Origin: Undibacterium piscinae
Lineage (GTDB): Bacteria > Pseudomonadota > Gammaproteobacteria > Burkholderiales > Burkholderiaceae_D
Reading direction: 5' to 3'
NCBI GenBank assembly: GCA_003970805.2
Contig: CP051152.1
Coordinates: forward strand, 1,178,001 to 1,242,000
Length of the DNA stretch: 64,000 nt
Shown here: piece after piece, positions 1-10,403 of the stretch
Layout: every line of letters begins with the position of its first letter
Numbering within the stretch: position 1 is the first letter of the stretch
Position numbers and translations under genes: made by a program
Notes under the pieces: model-generated
Databases searched by the model: none
The model's input: the letters and a program-made list of their open reading frames with translations, nothing else
What the model was told of the DNA's origin: nothing

Positions 1-116
1 GAGAAGACTCCGTGCAGCTTTTCGATTGAAGCCTGAATTTTATTATTTCAGTAAATTGTACTGCTAATTCGAACAAGTAGCTGATTAATTAACATCTACC
101 GCCACTTGCTAAGGAA

Positions 117-1388
117 TTATGATTTCGCACCTGAAACTTTTGGTTGTTCGTCATAAATCAGCAAAGGCTTAGCACCGTTTGCGATAGTATTTTCGTCAAT
201 CACCACCTTCACCACATTTTGCTCATTTGGCAATTCATACATAATATCAAGCAAAGCGTGTTCAAGAATCGAGCGTAAGCCACGCGCACCAGTTTTGCGG
301 GCAATCGCTTTTTTAGCAATCGCTTGCAATGCAGCAGGGCGAATTTCCAGTTCCGCGCCCTCCATTTCGAGAAGCTTAGAATATTGCTTGATTAACGCAT
401 TTTTTGGTTCAAGCAAAATCTGGATGAGCGCTGCCTCATCTAACTCATTGAGTGTTGCAATAACAGGCAAACGCCCAACCAACTCAGGAATCAAACCAAA
501 TTTAATCAAATCCTGCGGTTCGGCATCTTGCATGATCTGACTGGCACTTTTCTCAGTCTGACTCTTAACGCTCGCCGAAAACCCTATACTACTGCGCTCG
601 GAGCGCTCAGAAATAACCTTCGCCAAGCCATCAAACGCGCCACCACAAATAAACATGATATTGGTCGTGTCAATTTGAATGAAATCCTGATTTGGATGCT
701 TACGCCCACCTTGTGGTGGCACCGAAGCCATCGTACCTTCGATCAGTTTCAACAGGGCTTGCTGCACACCCTCACCGGAGACGTCACGGGTAATGGATGG
801 GTTATCAGACTTGCGTGAAATCTTGTCGATTTCATCGATATAAACAATACCTTTTTGAGCGCGTTCAACTTCATAATTGCAATTTTGCAGCAATTTTTGA
901 ATGATGTTCTCTACGTCTTCACCCACATAACCGGCTTCAGTCAAGGTCGTCGCATCAGCAATCACAAATGGCACATTGAGCATGCGCGCCAAGGTTTGTG
1001 CCAGCAAAGTCTTACCAGAACCTGTAGGGCCGACCAGCAAAATATTACTCTTGGATAATTCAACATCGTCCTTCTTACCCAAATGCTTTAGGCGCTTGTA
1101 ATGATTGTAGACCGCTACGGCCAAAATACGCTTCGCAGTGCTCTGGCCAATCACGTACTGATCAAGCAATCCGGTAATTTCAGATGGCGTAGGCAATTCT
1201 GTTTTAGCACTTGCAATCGTATCGAGGCTACTTATCTCGTCAGTAATGATGTCGTTGCAGAGATCAATACATTCATCACAAATAAATACGGATGGCCCAG
1301 CAATCAGTTTTTTAACCTCATGTTGGCTCTTGCCACAAAATGAGCAATAAAGCAGTTTTTCGCCAGTGGAGGATTTTTTATCGGGCAT
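117..1388 (-). CDS. clpX: ATP-dependent Clp protease ATP-binding subunit ClpX
   Basis: AAA+ unfoldase that recognises tagged substrates, unfolds them with ATP and feeds them into ClpP in the cytoplasm. The 423-aa product has the N-terminal zinc-binding domain (Cys15, Cys18, Cys37, Cys40), a Walker A motif GPTGSGKT at residues 120-127, a Walker B/DEID box (VYIDEIDKI) and the C-terminal D2 small domain. Length is normal for the family. It lies downstream of clpP on the same strand, separated by 160 bp that contain a hairpin terminator, so it probably has its own promoter or depends on read-through. In related bacteria lon follows; that position lies beyond the window edge. Confidence 0.98.
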   Translation of the reverse strand: MPDKKSSTGEKLLYCSFCGKSQHEVKKLIAGPSVFICDECIDLCNDIITDEISSLDTIASAKTELPTPSEITGLLDQYVIGQSTAKRILAVAVYNHYKRLKHLGKKDDVELSKSNILLVGPTGSGKTLLAQTLARMLNVPFVIADATTLTEAGYVGEDVENIIQKLLQNCNYEVERAQKGIVYIDEIDKISRKSDNPSITRDVSGEGVQQALLKLIEGTMASVPPQGGRKHPNQDFIQIDTTNIMFICGGAFDGLAKVISERSERSSIGFSASVKSQTEKSASQIMQDAEPQDLIKFGLIPELVGRLPVIATLNELDEAALIQILLEPKNALIKQYSKLLEMEGAELEIRPAALQAIAKKAIARKTGARGLRSILEHALLDIMYELPNEQNVVKVVIDENTIANGAKPLLIYDEQPKVSGAKS

Positions 1389-1496
1389 GGTGCGGATTTA
1401 TATTTAACGGAGTAAGTGTAATATTACCTGCAAATTCATCATTCGTCATGACGACATGCAGGCCGAATTGGCAAACAGCAGATTATCGAGCGGAAT

Positions 1497-1534
1497 AAAA
1501 AAACGCCCGCTACAGAAAGATGCGGGCGTTTTTG
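1497..1534 (-). terminator. Rho-independent terminator after clpP
   Basis: A perfect 10-bp stem (AAACGCCCGC / GCGGGCGTTT) with an 11-nt loop lies 15 bp beyond the clpP stop codon. A-rich sequence on the plus strand gives a T-tract on the minus strand. It should end most tig-clpP transcription before clpX. Confidence 0.8.
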
Positions 1535-1548
1535 TCTATTTCAATGTA

Positions 1549-2175
1549 TCAAGAACGATGAGTCAGAACTTTGTCGATCAAACCATATTCTGCAGCAGCA
1601 TCGGCAGACATAAAATTATCCCGTTCAGTATCTTTGGCGATCTGCTCTATGGTCTGGCCAGTTTTTTCAGCCAATATGCCATTTAAGCGTTCGCGCAAAT
1701 ACAAAATTTCGCGGGCTTGAATTTCTATATCGGTAGCCTGACCTTGCGCGCCGCCAGAAGGTTGGTGAATCATGATACGTGAATTAGGCAAAGAAAAACG
1801 CTTGCCTTTAGCACCTGCAGCCAACAGGAACGCCCCCATTGAAGCAGCCAAACCCGTGCACAAAGTAGACACATCAGGTTTGATAAATTGCATCGTATCA
1901 AAAATAGCCATACCCGCCGACACCGAACCACCAGGAGAGTTGATGTAAAAGGAAATATCCTTATCAGGATTTTCACTCTCCAAAAACAACAACTGGGCAA
2001 CGATCAAGTTTGCAGCGTGGTCATTTACAGGACCAACCAAAAAAATCACACGCTCTTTCAACAAACGAGAGTAGATATCGTAAGAACGCTCGCCACGTCC
2101 ACTTTGCTCCACAACCATCGGCACCATGCCTAGCATGTTGGTTTCAAGTGCGGAATTACGGATGATACCTGTCAT
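1549..2175 (-). CDS. clpP: ATP-dependent Clp protease proteolytic subunit ClpP
   Basis: Serine peptidase (family S14) that forms the double-heptamer proteolytic chamber used by ClpX and ClpA. The 208-aa protein carries the Ser-His-Asp triad: Ser112 in GLAASMGAF, His137 in [10 protein letters not shown] and Asp186 in the DTERDNF segment. The oligomerisation and active-site strands are intact. It sits 17 bp downstream of tig on the same strand, the usual tig-clpP-clpX order of Proteobacteria, and is followed by a terminator before clpX. The start gives the short N-terminal propeptide typical of the family. Confidence 0.98.
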   Translation of the reverse strand: MTGIIRNSALETNMLGMVPMVVEQSGRGERSYDIYSRLLKERVIFLVGPVNDHAANLIVAQLLFLESENPDKDISFYINSPGGSVSAGMAIFDTMQFIKPDVSTLCTGLAASMGAFLLAAGAKGKRFSLPNSRIMIHQPSGGAQGQATDIEIQAREILYLRERLNGILAEKTGQTIEQIAKDTERDNFMSADAAAEYGLIDKVLTHRS

Positions 2176-2192
2176 GTGATTTCCTTATCGAT

Positions 2193-3539
2193 TTACGCTT
2201 GGTTATTACCCATCAACTCATCGAAAGGCAGAATTTTTTCTGTTACTTTCGATTTACCAAGTACATAAGTAACGACGTTTTCCTCTAACACAAGGGCTTC
2301 GACTTCAGCTAAACGGCTACGGTCGCTGAAATAATACTTAACAACTTGCTGAGGATCTTCGTAACTTTGCGCGAAATCTTCAACTTGTGCCTTGATTTGC
2401 TCGGCAGTTGCCTGCAAGTTGTTTGACTTGACCAATTCAGCCAAAATCAAACCTAAACGCACGCGACGTTCCGCTTGAGCGGTAAACAATTCTGGCGGGA
2501 ATGGAACATCTTTAACATTCATGCCACGCTGAGCCATATCCTGGCGAGTCATTTCGGCCAGACGCTGACCATCTTGCTCAACCAATGATTTAGGCACATC
2601 AAATTCAACGGCCTTAACCAGAGTATCCATCACGCTGTCTTTAGTCTTCGCCTTGACGCGACCTTTAACTTCACGCTCCAGATTTTCCTTGATATCGGTA
2701 CGCATCTTGACCAGGTCGCCATCTTCAACGCCCAAAGTTTTAGCGAATTCAGAATCAACTTCCGGCAAATGTGCCCATTCCAACTGCTTCAATGTGATCG
2801 TGAATTCTGCAGTCTTACCAGCGACATCCTTGCCGTGATAATCCTCAGGGAACGACAACGGGAAAGTCTTGCTGGAACCAACAGTCAAACCGATTGTGGC
2901 AGCTTCGAATTCCGGCAACATGCGACCTTCGCCCAATACAAAAGCGAAGCCTTCAGCTTTACCACCGGCAAATTCCACACCATCAAGAGTACCGACGAAA
3001 TCCAGCGTAGCGCGATCACCAGTTTGAGCGGACAAATCTGCACCGCCATCACCGTGCTCGCCTTGCTCACCTTTTACATGGTAATGCACGCGTTGTTTAC
3101 GCAGAATATCAATAGTCTTATCGATTTCAGCATCGGACACTTCCGTCTTAACTTGCTCAACTTCAGCAGCAGACAGATCGCCAACGGTAAATTCCGGGTA
3201 AACTTCGAATGTAGCTTCAAAAGCCAAAGTGCCTTCAGCTACAGCGTCGCCTGATTTAGGCTCGATACGCGGATAACCTGCTACACGCAGTTTATTCTCA
3301 TTGGCGGCAGCGCTGAACGCCTGACCAACTTTGTCGTTCAACACTTCAGTTTCAAGTTGATAACCGTATTGAGCGGCAACCATCTTCATTGGCACTTTTC
3401 CAGGACGGAAACCAGGTGCCTTCGCGGTACGCGCACGCACTTTCAAACGCTTTTCCACTTCAGTTTGCACTTCTGTAACTGGGAAAGAGATAGTAAGGCG
3501 GCGTTCCAATTTATCTAAAGTTTCGACTGCAGTTGCCAT
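2193..3539 (-). CDS. tig: Trigger factor (ribosome-associated chaperone and prolyl isomerase)
   Basis: Ribosome-bound chaperone that shelters nascent chains at the exit tunnel. The 448-aa protein has the N-terminal ribosome-binding domain with the signature GFRPGKVPM near residue 45, a central FKBP-type PPIase domain (about residues 160-260) and the helical C-terminal chaperone arms. The open frame extends 21 codons upstream to 3602, but that extension overlaps the tRNA gene, and the family start [13 protein letters not shown] fits position 3539. It leads the tig-clpP unit. Confidence 0.97.
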   Translation of the reverse strand: MATAVETLDKLERRLTISFPVTEVQTEVEKRLKVRARTAKAPGFRPGKVPMKMVAAQYGYQLETEVLNDKVGQAFSAAANENKLRVAGYPRIEPKSGDAVAEGTLAFEATFEVYPEFTVGDLSAAEVEQVKTEVSDAEIDKTIDILRKQRVHYHVKGEQGEHGDGGADLSAQTGDRATLDFVGTLDGVEFAGGKAEGFAFVLGEGRMLPEFEAATIGLTVGSSKTFPLSFPEDYHGKDVAGKTAEFTITLKQLEWAHLPEVDSEFAKTLGVEDGDLVKMRTDIKENLEREVKGRVKAKTKDSVMDTLVKAVEFDVPKSLVEQDGQRLAEMTRQDMAQRGMNVKDVPFPPELFTAQAERRVRLGLILAELVKSNNLQATAEQIKAQVEDFAQSYEDPQQVVKYYFSDRSRLAEVEALVLEENVVTYVLGKSKVTEKILPFDELMGNNQA

Positions 3540-3567
3540 GAAAATCGTCCAAATAAAAAAAATTCTG

Positions 3568-3654
3568 TGGTGCGAGAAGGGGGACTCGAACCCCCACACC
3601 ATTTCTGGCGCCAGGACCTAAACCTGGTGCGTCTACCAATTTCGCCATCCTCGC
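3568..3654 (-). tRNA. tRNA-Leu, anticodon UAG
   Basis: The reverse strand folds as a class II tRNA. It has acceptor stem GCGAGGA pairing with TTCTCGC, a D-loop region typical of tRNA-Leu (GGCGAAATTGGTAGACGC), anticodon stem-loop CCAGG-TTTAGGT-CCTGG with anticodon TAG, a long variable arm and the T-arm GGGGG-TTCGAGT-CCCCC. The 3' CCA is encoded (3568-3570). It lies just upstream of tig, in the same orientation. Confidence 0.96.
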
Positions 3655-3687
3655 AGGATGAGATACTTACTGGCCTAAAACCAGCAC

Positions 3688-3723
3688 AAAAGCAAAGGGC
3701 GACCTAAAATTCAAGTGTCGCCC
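3688..3723 (-). terminator. Probable terminator after the RND efflux operon
   Basis: On the minus strand, GGGCGAC and GTCGCCC form a 7-bp stem with a 13-nt loop followed by TTTGCTTTT. It lies about 150 bp past the stop of the RND pump gene and before tRNA-Leu. A second weaker hairpin (GCCCTA / TAGGGC, about 3836-3860) without a T-tract lies nearer the gene. Confidence 0.55.
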
Positions 3724-3874
3724 AGAACTGTAACTATTGCATTTCAACTCCAGCCGCATATTCTACTGGATTTTAAACTGGTGCGTCACTATTTTTCTTC
3801 GCTTTAAGCTTAGATTTCATAGGATAAAGTGACGCTGCCCTACTCCATGATGAAATAGGGCAAGCACTTCTTGC

Positions 3875-6800
3875 TTATGCCGGCCGCTTCACCCTAAACC
3901 ATGCTGCATACAAAGCAGGCAGGAAAAGCAAAGTCAGGGCAGTGGCGATGATCAAGCCACCCATAATTGCCACCGCCATCGGGCCCCAGAACACCGATCT
4001 GGACAAAGGAATCATCGCCAGCACCGCTGCAGCCGCAGTCAGAATGATAGGCCTACAACGCCTCACGGTAGCCTCGACAATGGCATCCCATACCGCGGAC
4101 CCGGCCTGGATATCCTGCTCAATCTGATCAATCAAAATAATTGAATTACGGATAATCATGCCAAACAGAGCAATCACACCCAACAGTGAAACAAAGCCAA
4201 ATGGTCGCTGGAAGATCAACAAAGCCGCTGCAGCACCAGCAATCCCCAGAGGTCCGGTCAAAAACACTAACAGAGCACGTGAAAAACTGTGCAATTGCAA
4301 CATAAGCAACGTGAAGATAATGAAGATAACCAAAGGAAATATCGCCGCAATCGCCGCCTGTGCCTTACCACTATCAGCAGCGGCTCCGGCAAGCTCGATC
4401 TTATAACCAGGCAACAAACCGGCGCGTATCAGATCGAGTTTCGGAGAAATTTGCGAAGAAACCGTTGGTCCCTGAATGCCGTCAACCACATCCGATTGCA
4501 CTGTAACCGCCCATTCGCGACCTTCGCGCCAGACTACACCTGGTTCCCATACCAGTTTAATTCTTGCCAATTGAGACAATGGGACCGATTTACCGCCGGA
4601 GGTTGGGATATTCGCACCACCCAAAGCCGCAACGGTTGAGCGCTCATCAACTGGTTGACGCACCACGATATCGATCAGTTTATTACCGTCACGGAATTGA
4701 CCAACGGTAGTACCAGTCAAAATCGTATTTGCGGCGCGCATCACACTTTGCGAAGTAACGCCCAAGGCGCGTAGCTTATCCTGATCCATATCGATACGAA
4801 TTACCTTTACCGACTCGTTCCAGTTGTCGTTCACGCCCACGGTATTAGGATTATCACGCATCACCGCCTTCACCTGATCGGCAATTTCACGGACTTTACT
4901 TACTTCTAAGCCTGTCACACGGAACTGAACCGGATAGGGAACCGGAGGGCCATTCGGAAGCAACTTCACGCGACCGCGCACCTCGGGGAAATCGGTCTTG
5001 AACGCCTGGATGATCTTCAGGCGTAATTCTTCACGCGCCTTCAAATCCTTAGGCAAAACCACGATTTGCGAGACATTGGTTTGCGGAAAAATCTGATCCA
5101 GCGGCAAATAAAAACGTGGGCTACCGGTACCGACATACGTGGTCACGCTCTCGATACCACTCTGCTTTTGAATAAACGCTTCAAATTTTTTCGCCTGCAA
5201 TTCGGTGGCAGCAAATGAGGAACCTTCCGGCAACCACAACTCCACCATCAATTCAGGACGACTGGAGTCAGGGAAAAATTGTTGCTCAATAAACTTAAAG
5301 CCAAACACGCCCAAGCCAAAAATTGCCAGCGTGATCGCAATGGTGGTCTTGCGCCATTCAACGCACCAACTAACCATAGATCGAAATCTATTGTAAAACG
5401 GAGTGTCAAATAGCTCATGGTGACCATCGGCGGATGAAGACGGCTTTACTTTCAGCAACAAATAACCCAGATATGGAGTAAATAATACGGCAACCAACCA
5501 GGAAATGATCAATGCAAGGGTATTTACCGAAAACATCGAAAAGGTGTATTCCCCGGCCGATGATTTCGCCAGGCCTATAGGTAAGAAACCCGCAGCGGTA
5601 ATCAGGGTGCCGGTCAGCATAGGCATCGCCGTCGATGTGTAGGCGAATGTGGCCGCATCAAACCGTGAGAAGCCCTCCTCCATCTTGCGCACCATCATTT
5701 CAACCGCAATGATGGCGTCGTCAACCAGCAAACCCAAAGCGATGATCAAGGCCCCCAATGAAATCTTATGCAGATCAATATCCAGAAAGCGCATGAAAAG
5801 GAAAGTCACGGCCAACACCAGCGGTATCGTCAGGCCAACCACCAGTCCCGGGCGGATATCGAGGCGAAATGGTTTGGTATGCAAGCCCAAGGCCAGGAAA
5901 CTGACGGCGAGCACAATCACTACCGCCTCTATCAAGGTATTAACAAATTCACCCACTGAAGAAGCGACCATTTTTGGCTGGTCGGACACACGTTCTATCT
6001 GTATTCCGACCGGCAACTTCGCCTTGAGCGCCGCCATGGAAACTTGTAAATTCTTACCCAGATCAATGATGTTGCCACCCTTGTCCATGGAAATGCCAAG
6101 CCCTATCACCTCTTTGCCATTGAAACGCATCTTATCTTGCGGCGGATTTTTATATTCCCGCTTGACTGTCGCAAAATCGCCCAAGCGAAAAGTGTTTCCG
6201 TTGGCACGCAATCGCAAATTTTCCAAGTCCTTGACACCAATCAAAGCACCGGAAACGCGCACTTGCAGGTTATCAGTGGCGGTTGTCAAGACACCGGTAG
6301 ATTCAACCGTATTTTGAGAGTTGATTTGCCCTACGATGGCATCAAACGGAACACCAAGCTGCGAGAACTTTTTTTGCGAAAATTCAATATTGATTTTCTC
6401 GTCCTGCACACCAAACAATTCCACCTTAGAAACCGAAGGAATGCGCAAAAATTCCTGACGAACAAAGTCAGCATATTCCTTCACCTGCTCATAAGTAAAA
6501 CCATCGCCTGACAATGCAAAGATAGAGCCATACGTATCGCCAAACTCGTCATTGAAAAAAGGACCTTGCACGCCCGCTGGCAAAGTAGGCCTGATATCAC
6601 CAATTTTCTTACGTGTCTGATACCACGACTGGGTCGTGTCTTTCGGCGAGGTTGACTCGCGCACCTGCAGAATAATCAGGGTTTCGCCGGGCTTGGAATA
6701 GCTGCGAATCTTGTCTATATTCGGCACTTCCTGCAATTTCTTTTCTAGCTTATCCGTTACCTGCTCCGCCATCTGCAAGGCAGTTGCGCCTGGCCACACC

Positions 6801-6967
6801 GCACGCACCACCATTGCCCGGAAAGTAAACGGAGGATCTTCATCCTGCCCCAATCTGGCGTAACTAAATATTCCGCCCAGTAACAAGGCTACAATGAGGT
6901 AGCGTGTTAGCGGTATATGTTCCAGCGCCCAGCGCGACAAATTAAACCCACGGGACGAATCGCTCAT
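3875..6967 (-). CDS. Efflux RND transporter permease subunit (HAE1/AcrB-like)
   Basis: Proton-driven inner-membrane pump of a tripartite efflux system. The 1030-aa protein begins with a cytoplasmic segment and TM1 (residues about 20-38), has two large periplasmic loops and a second TM cluster, giving the usual 12-TM, two-fold RND layout. The proton-relay acidic pair is visible in TM4 (GLLVDDAIIAVE, around residue 410). The gene overlaps the upstream adaptor gene by 4 bp, so both are one operon. No TolC-type outer-membrane gene is adjacent. The family covers drug, solvent and other substrates; sequence alone does not show which is exported, but the metal-pump (CusA) class is not suggested. Confidence 0.95.
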   Translation of the reverse strand: MSDSSRGFNLSRWALEHIPLTRYLIVALLLGGIFSYARLGQDEDPPFTFRAMVVRAVWPGATALQMAEQVTDKLEKKLQEVPNIDKIRSYSKPGETLIILQVRESTSPKDTTQSWYQTRKKIGDIRPTLPAGVQGPFFNDEFGDTYGSIFALSGDGFTYEQVKEYADFVRQEFLRIPSVSKVELFGVQDEKINIEFSQKKFSQLGVPFDAIVGQINSQNTVESTGVLTTATDNLQVRVSGALIGVKDLENLRLRANGNTFRLGDFATVKREYKNPPQDKMRFNGKEVIGLGISMDKGGNIIDLGKNLQVSMAALKAKLPVGIQIERVSDQPKMVASSVGEFVNTLIEAVVIVLAVSFLALGLHTKPFRLDIRPGLVVGLTIPLVLAVTFLFMRFLDIDLHKISLGALIIALGLLVDDAIIAVEMMVRKMEEGFSRFDAATFAYTSTAMPMLTGTLITAAGFLPIGLAKSSAGEYTFSMFSVNTLALIISWLVAVLFTPYLGYLLLKVKPSSSADGHHELFDTPFYNRFRSMVSWCVEWRKTTIAITLAIFGLGVFGFKFIEQQFFPDSSRPELMVELWLPEGSSFAATELQAKKFEAFIQKQSGIESVTTYVGTGSPRFYLPLDQIFPQTNVSQIVVLPKDLKAREELRLKIIQAFKTDFPEVRGRVKLLPNGPPVPYPVQFRVTGLEVSKVREIADQVKAVMRDNPNTVGVNDNWNESVKVIRIDMDQDKLRALGVTSQSVMRAANTILTGTTVGQFRDGNKLIDIVVRQPVDERSTVAALGGANIPTSGGKSVPLSQLARIKLVWEPGVVWREGREWAVTVQSDVVDGIQGPTVSSQISPKLDLIRAGLLPGYKIELAGAAADSGKAQAAIAAIFPLVIFIIFTLLMLQLHSFSRALLVFLTGPLGIAGAAAALLIFQRPFGFVSLLGVIALFGMIIRNSIILIDQIEQDIQAGSAVWDAIVEATVRRCRPIILTAAAAVLAMIPLSRSVFWGPMAVAIMGGLIIATALTLLFLPALYAAWFRVKRPA

Positions 6968-8160
6968 TTAGTCACTCCGGCAGCCACAGACTTATTTGCA
7001 GCGCTAACTTTATTGTCCACATTAGCGACAGGTTGGGCGCCAAGTATGCTCACCTTCTGACCTGGCTTGAGTAAATTCACGCCAGCGGTCACCACGGTTT
7101 GTCCTATCGATACGCCGGACGCCAGCAAGACGTCAGAACCGGAAGAGTCGGCCAACTGAACCGGAACCAGCTTGACAGTACCGTTATCCACAATCCAAAC
7201 CGACGTGACATTTTTATCCTGAAACAAGGCTGTCATAGGCAATTTAATCATCGCATTAGGATTTTTGGTAACGAAAGTCACGACTGCCGTCATCCCCAGC
7301 CTGATATCCTTTGCCGTTAACGGCAATGCCAGTTTTGCCGTGTAAGTGCGGGTAACCGGGTCAGCGATAGGAGAAAGTTCGCGCAGTTTCGCCGTAATAC
7401 TTTCAGTTGGGTTGGCCCACATACGGACGCGAATATCCTTCATTTTGCGTATGCTGCCTACCTTATCTTCCGGTATTCCTATGACCACGTCCATTTCACC
7501 CGCCTGGGCGATTCTCAGTACAGGCACGCCCGCCGCAACAACTTGCCCAGCTTCTGCATCAATCGCTGTCACGACGCCATCCACATCAGCGACCAGAGTG
7601 GTATACCCCGCCTGGTTAGATTGATTTTTGAATGCCGCCAGCGCTTGTTCATAATTCGCCTGGGCCGCCTTATAAGCACCTTCTTTACCATCCAACACTG
7701 CAGCACCGACAAAATTTTTCTCTCTTAAATCCTGATAACGCTTCAATTCTGTCCTGGCAAGATCACGGCTACTTTCCGCAGCACTCAAGCCTGCCCTAGC
7801 TTGCGCTTGCGCCAACCCGAGATCCTGCGGATCTAACTGCATCAAGACTTGGCCGCGCCTGACCTCAGTCCCCAGGTCAACTTTGCGAGAGATAATTTTC
7901 CCGCCTACGCGAAAACCTAATTTAGACTCGATACGAGGGCGTACTTCTCCGGCAAATTCAGCCGCAATCTCGGCATTTTCCGCCGCGACTGTCATGGCCC
8001 TGACCGGCCGGATTTCCTCGACCTTCTCTACCTGCCTGGAGCAGGCTGTCAACACCATAAGGCTCGCCATACCGAAAGCCGCGGAATACTTCATCCAGCG
8101 TTGACGATCGCCAAGTGCGTGCATTGCGGTGGGAAGCATTACTTTTAGTGATGTGAGCAC
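6964..8160 (-). CDS. Efflux RND transporter periplasmic adaptor lipoprotein (MFP)
   Basis: Periplasmic membrane-fusion protein bridging the RND pump to an outer-membrane channel. The product has a lipoprotein signal (LTAC lipobox, Cys40 with the start used here), a split biotinyl-lipoyl domain (FRVGGKI near residue 83 and the ADVDGVV region), a helical hairpin rich in Ala and Gln, then beta-barrel and membrane-proximal domains. The GTG at 8160 is preceded by AAAGGA at 8-nt spacing. An ATG at 8094 would give a more conventional short signal peptide (MKYSAAFGMAS...) but has no clear ribosome site. Its stop overlaps the pump start by 4 bp. Confidence 0.93.
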   Translation of the reverse strand: MLTSLKVMLPTAMHALGDRQRWMKYSAAFGMASLMVLTACSRQVEKVEEIRPVRAMTVAAENAEIAAEFAGEVRPRIESKLGFRVGGKIISRKVDLGTEVRRGQVLMQLDPQDLGLAQAQARAGLSAAESSRDLARTELKRYQDLREKNFVGAAVLDGKEGAYKAAQANYEQALAAFKNQSNQAGYTTLVADVDGVVTAIDAEAGQVVAAGVPVLRIAQAGEMDVVIGIPEDKVGSIRKMKDIRVRMWANPTESITAKLRELSPIADPVTRTYTAKLALPLTAKDIRLGMTAVVTFVTKNPNAMIKLPMTALFQDKNVTSVWIVDNGTVKLVPVQLADSSGSDVLLASGVSIGQTVVTAGVNLLKPGQKVSILGAQPVANVDNKVSAANKSVAAGVTK

Positions 8161-8353
8161 GAGGATTTTCCTTTACTATTCCGGCCTAGGATGTGATGCG
8201 GGCGCACGAAATACATGGGCGCTACACGTCCTGAAAACCGAGACTATTTATTAATGGAGAGCGGACTATTGCCACTTACCGGCTAATTTTCTGCCTGAAC
8301 CAAGTTACTGACTCTGGGGTTAGTAATTATAATGGCGACTCATTTTTTTCTCC

Positions 8354-8371
8354 AATGACTTTTGAGTCATT
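8354..8371. promoter_or_regulatory. Perfect inverted repeat upstream of hpnC
   Basis: AATGACT and AGTCATT form a perfect 7-bp palindrome around TTTG, ending 18 bp before the hpnC start. The position fits an operator or a leader hairpin. A related ACTCAT half-site lies about 15 bp upstream. No regulator is assignable from sequence. Confidence 0.35.
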
Positions 8372-8389
8372 AATTTATTTATTCAGAAC

Positions 8390-9199
8390 ATGTCCGTAGA
8401 CCATTACGAAAATTTCCCTGTCGCCTCGGTGTTGATGCCCGCACATTTAAAACCTGCTGTCGTCGGCATCTATGCATTTGCCAGAACCGCAGATGATATT
8501 GCGGATGAAGGAAATGACGCTGCAGAGCAAAGGCTGGCGTCACTACGAGCATACGAAGATGAACTAGACAAGGTAAGACGCGAGATCGTCAGCGAGATGC
8601 CACTATTTCAAAATTTACGGATCATTATTCAGAAACACCAGCTACCGACTTCGCCTTTCTATGCTTTACTTTCGGCCTTCAAACAAGACGTAATAACAAC
8701 ACGCTATCAAAATTTTGCTGATCTGCTCGATTACTGCAATCGCTCAGCCAATCCGGTCGGCGAAATTATGCTGCACCTCTACCGCGCGGCATCCCCCGAA
8801 AACATGAGGGATTCAAACGCGATTTGCTCTGCATTGCAGTTGATTAATTTTTGGCAAGATGTAGCAATCGACTGGCAAAAACAACGCATTTATTTGCCGC
8901 AAGAAGATTTACTGGCGTTTGGCATTGAGGAGCAACAAATAGCGGATGGCCGAGCTGACCTCGCATGGCAAAAACTAATGCTTTTTCAAACTGACCGGGC
9001 CCGCCGCATGCTCATTAGCGGCAGCCCCTTATGCAAACGCCTGCCCGGTCGTATCGGCTGGGAATTGCGCTTTGTGGTTCAAGGTGGCTTACGCATCCTG
9101 GAGCGACTAGATCAAATCAAGGGTGACATATTCACGCAAAGGCCAAAACTGGGAAAATTTGATTGGTTGGTAATTCTTGGTCGCGGAATCAGGATGTAA
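8390..9199 (+). CDS. hpnC: Squalene synthase-family protein HpnC
   Basis: Member of the trans-isoprenyl diphosphate synthase, head-to-head family. In the HpnCDE route, HpnD makes presqualene diphosphate from farnesyl diphosphate, HpnC converts it to hydroxysqualene and HpnE reduces this to squalene for hopanoids. The 269-aa protein has the first Asp-rich motif DDIADE near residue 32 and the second region FWQDVAIDWQKQRIYLP near residue 165. It begins a plus-strand cluster, but unlike the usual compact hpnCDE it is separated from hpnD by 2.4 kb that hold three unrelated genes. Confidence 0.93.
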   Translation: MSVDHYENFPVASVLMPAHLKPAVVGIYAFARTADDIADEGNDAAEQRLASLRAYEDELDKVRREIVSEMPLFQNLRIIIQKHQLPTSPFYALLSAFKQDVITTRYQNFADLLDYCNRSANPVGEIMLHLYRAASPENMRDSNAICSALQLINFWQDVAIDWQKQRIYLPQEDLLAFGIEEQQIADGRADLAWQKLMLFQTDRARRMLISGSPLCKRLPGRIGWELRFVVQGGLRILERLDQIKGDIFTQRPKLGKFDWLVILGRGIRM

Positions 9200-9372
9200 G
9201 CACAATCGCATAAACGACGAGTAGGCGACTGTTTCCGCGAATATTTTGTGGTTTTATGATTTTAATTTTTTTACCCTCATTTACATAGCGTAAAAAATTC
9301 ACATTGCCTTGAGCGACAAACCCGACTTACTATTCACAATTAATCATTTCTACAACTTCAAAGGCAACCTTC

Positions 9373-9555
9373 GTGCGAACTTGTATATTCCGTATTGCGC
9401 TTCTATTATGCAGCTTATCCCTGAATGCCTGCACCGTCATCGCAATCGCTGACGTCGCCGTATCCACCACAGTAAAGCTCGGCGGAGCCGTGGTCGGAAC
9501 CGCCATTGATGTCACCAAAGCGGGAATTGATGTTGCCACAGGCAGTAACAAATAA
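9373..9555 (+). CDS. Small putative lipoprotein (60 aa)
   Basis: Starts with GTG. The first 20 residues form a lipoprotein signal ending in the lipobox LNAC (Cys20). The mature part is about 40 residues, Val/Ala/Gly-rich, with two similar segments (VGTAIDVTKAGIDVATG). This resembles the very short lipoproteins common in Proteobacteria, often noted beside unrelated genes; no function is known. It lies 173 bp after hpnC and 55 bp before the M24 gene on the same strand. The clear signal sequence supports a real gene despite its size. Confidence 0.65.
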   Translation: MRTCIFRIALLLCSLSLNACTVIAIADVAVSTTVKLGGAVVGTAIDVTKAGIDVATGSNK

Positions 9556-9610
9556 GTAAAAGAAACAGAGAAACACCCCCTGTCTTTACCTTCTTTTGGA
9601 CTGGCTAAAC

Positions 9611-10315
9611 ATGCCTACAAGCACGCAAATTTCGGAACATCGCAAGGCGCAAGATGCCGCGAAATCGGTTCTTGAACGTTTACCGGAAGTAATTACGGCG
9701 CGCGACACCGAGCAAAGCATTGCCAACAAAGCGCACGAAATGCTGCGTGAACTTGGCTACCCGGACACTTGGTACTACCATTGCCCGGCCTTAGTTTTAC
9801 TAGGCTCCCGCAGTTGCATGTCCGTTTCCGGCAAGACCTATCAGGCCAGCGATGAACAGGTAGGAAAATCCAATTTGATTACCATAGACCTGAGCCCGAC
9901 ACGCGAACAGTACTGGGGTGATTGTGCCCGCTCATTCCCGGTTGAACATGGCAAGGTCGCGATCCGGCCTGAAACACTGGAGTTTAACAATGGAATTCGC
10001 TTTCTCGAACAACTCCATCTGAAGATGCTCAATCTGGTAAAGCCTGAGACCACCTTCGGGCAATTATTTGAGTGGACCAATGTCTGCATACGGGAAAGCG
10101 GTTTTGTGAATCTGGACTACCGAAGCAATGTCGGGCATAGCATCGCCACCCGCAAGGAAGACCGGCAGTTCATAGAAGCAAACAATCCGGTACCACTGGG
10201 AAGTATTCCGTTTTTCAGCTTTGAGCCGTTTGTCAGATTAAAAGGCGGCAACTGGGGATTTAAACACGAGGATGTGTTTTTCTTCAATCAAGCAGGCAAG
10301 CTTGAAATGCTCTAA
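9611..10315 (+). CDS. M24 family metallopeptidase-fold protein
   Basis: Creatinase/aminopeptidase P (pita-bread) fold protein of 234 aa, without the N-terminal domain of full-length Xaa-Pro peptidases. Recognisable segments are the DLSPTREQYWGDCARSF metal-ligand strand, a VGHSIATRKED segment and the C-terminal FFSFEPFVRLKGGNWGFKHED strand carrying the late acidic ligands. The frame is open from a TTG at 9596, but the ATG at 9611 is the better start. Substrate unknown; members can be peptidases or have lost catalysis. It is followed by a strong bidirectional terminator. Confidence 0.85.
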   Translation: MPTSTQISEHRKAQDAAKSVLERLPEVITARDTEQSIANKAHEMLRELGYPDTWYYHCPALVLLGSRSCMSVSGKTYQASDEQVGKSNLITIDLSPTREQYWGDCARSFPVEHGKVAIRPETLEFNNGIRFLEQLHLKMLNLVKPETTFGQLFEWTNVCIRESGFVNLDYRSNVGHSIATRKEDRQFIEANNPVPLGSIPFFSFEPFVRLKGGNWGFKHEDVFFFNQAGKLEML

Positions 10316-10351
10316 ATTTAACGAGTCAATTTCAGAGCAAGCCAACTCCAT

Positions 10352-10386
10352 AAAAAAGGCCGGACATCCGATGTCCGGCCTTTTTT
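10352..10386. terminator. Bidirectional terminator between convergent genes
   Basis: AAAAAGGCCGGACATC and its complement surround a CGAT loop, with an A-run on one side and a T-run on the other. The hairpin can end both the plus-strand M24 gene and the minus-strand repeat lipoprotein. Confidence 0.9.
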
Positions 10387-10403
10387 ATGTCTGCGCCAAT
10401 GAA

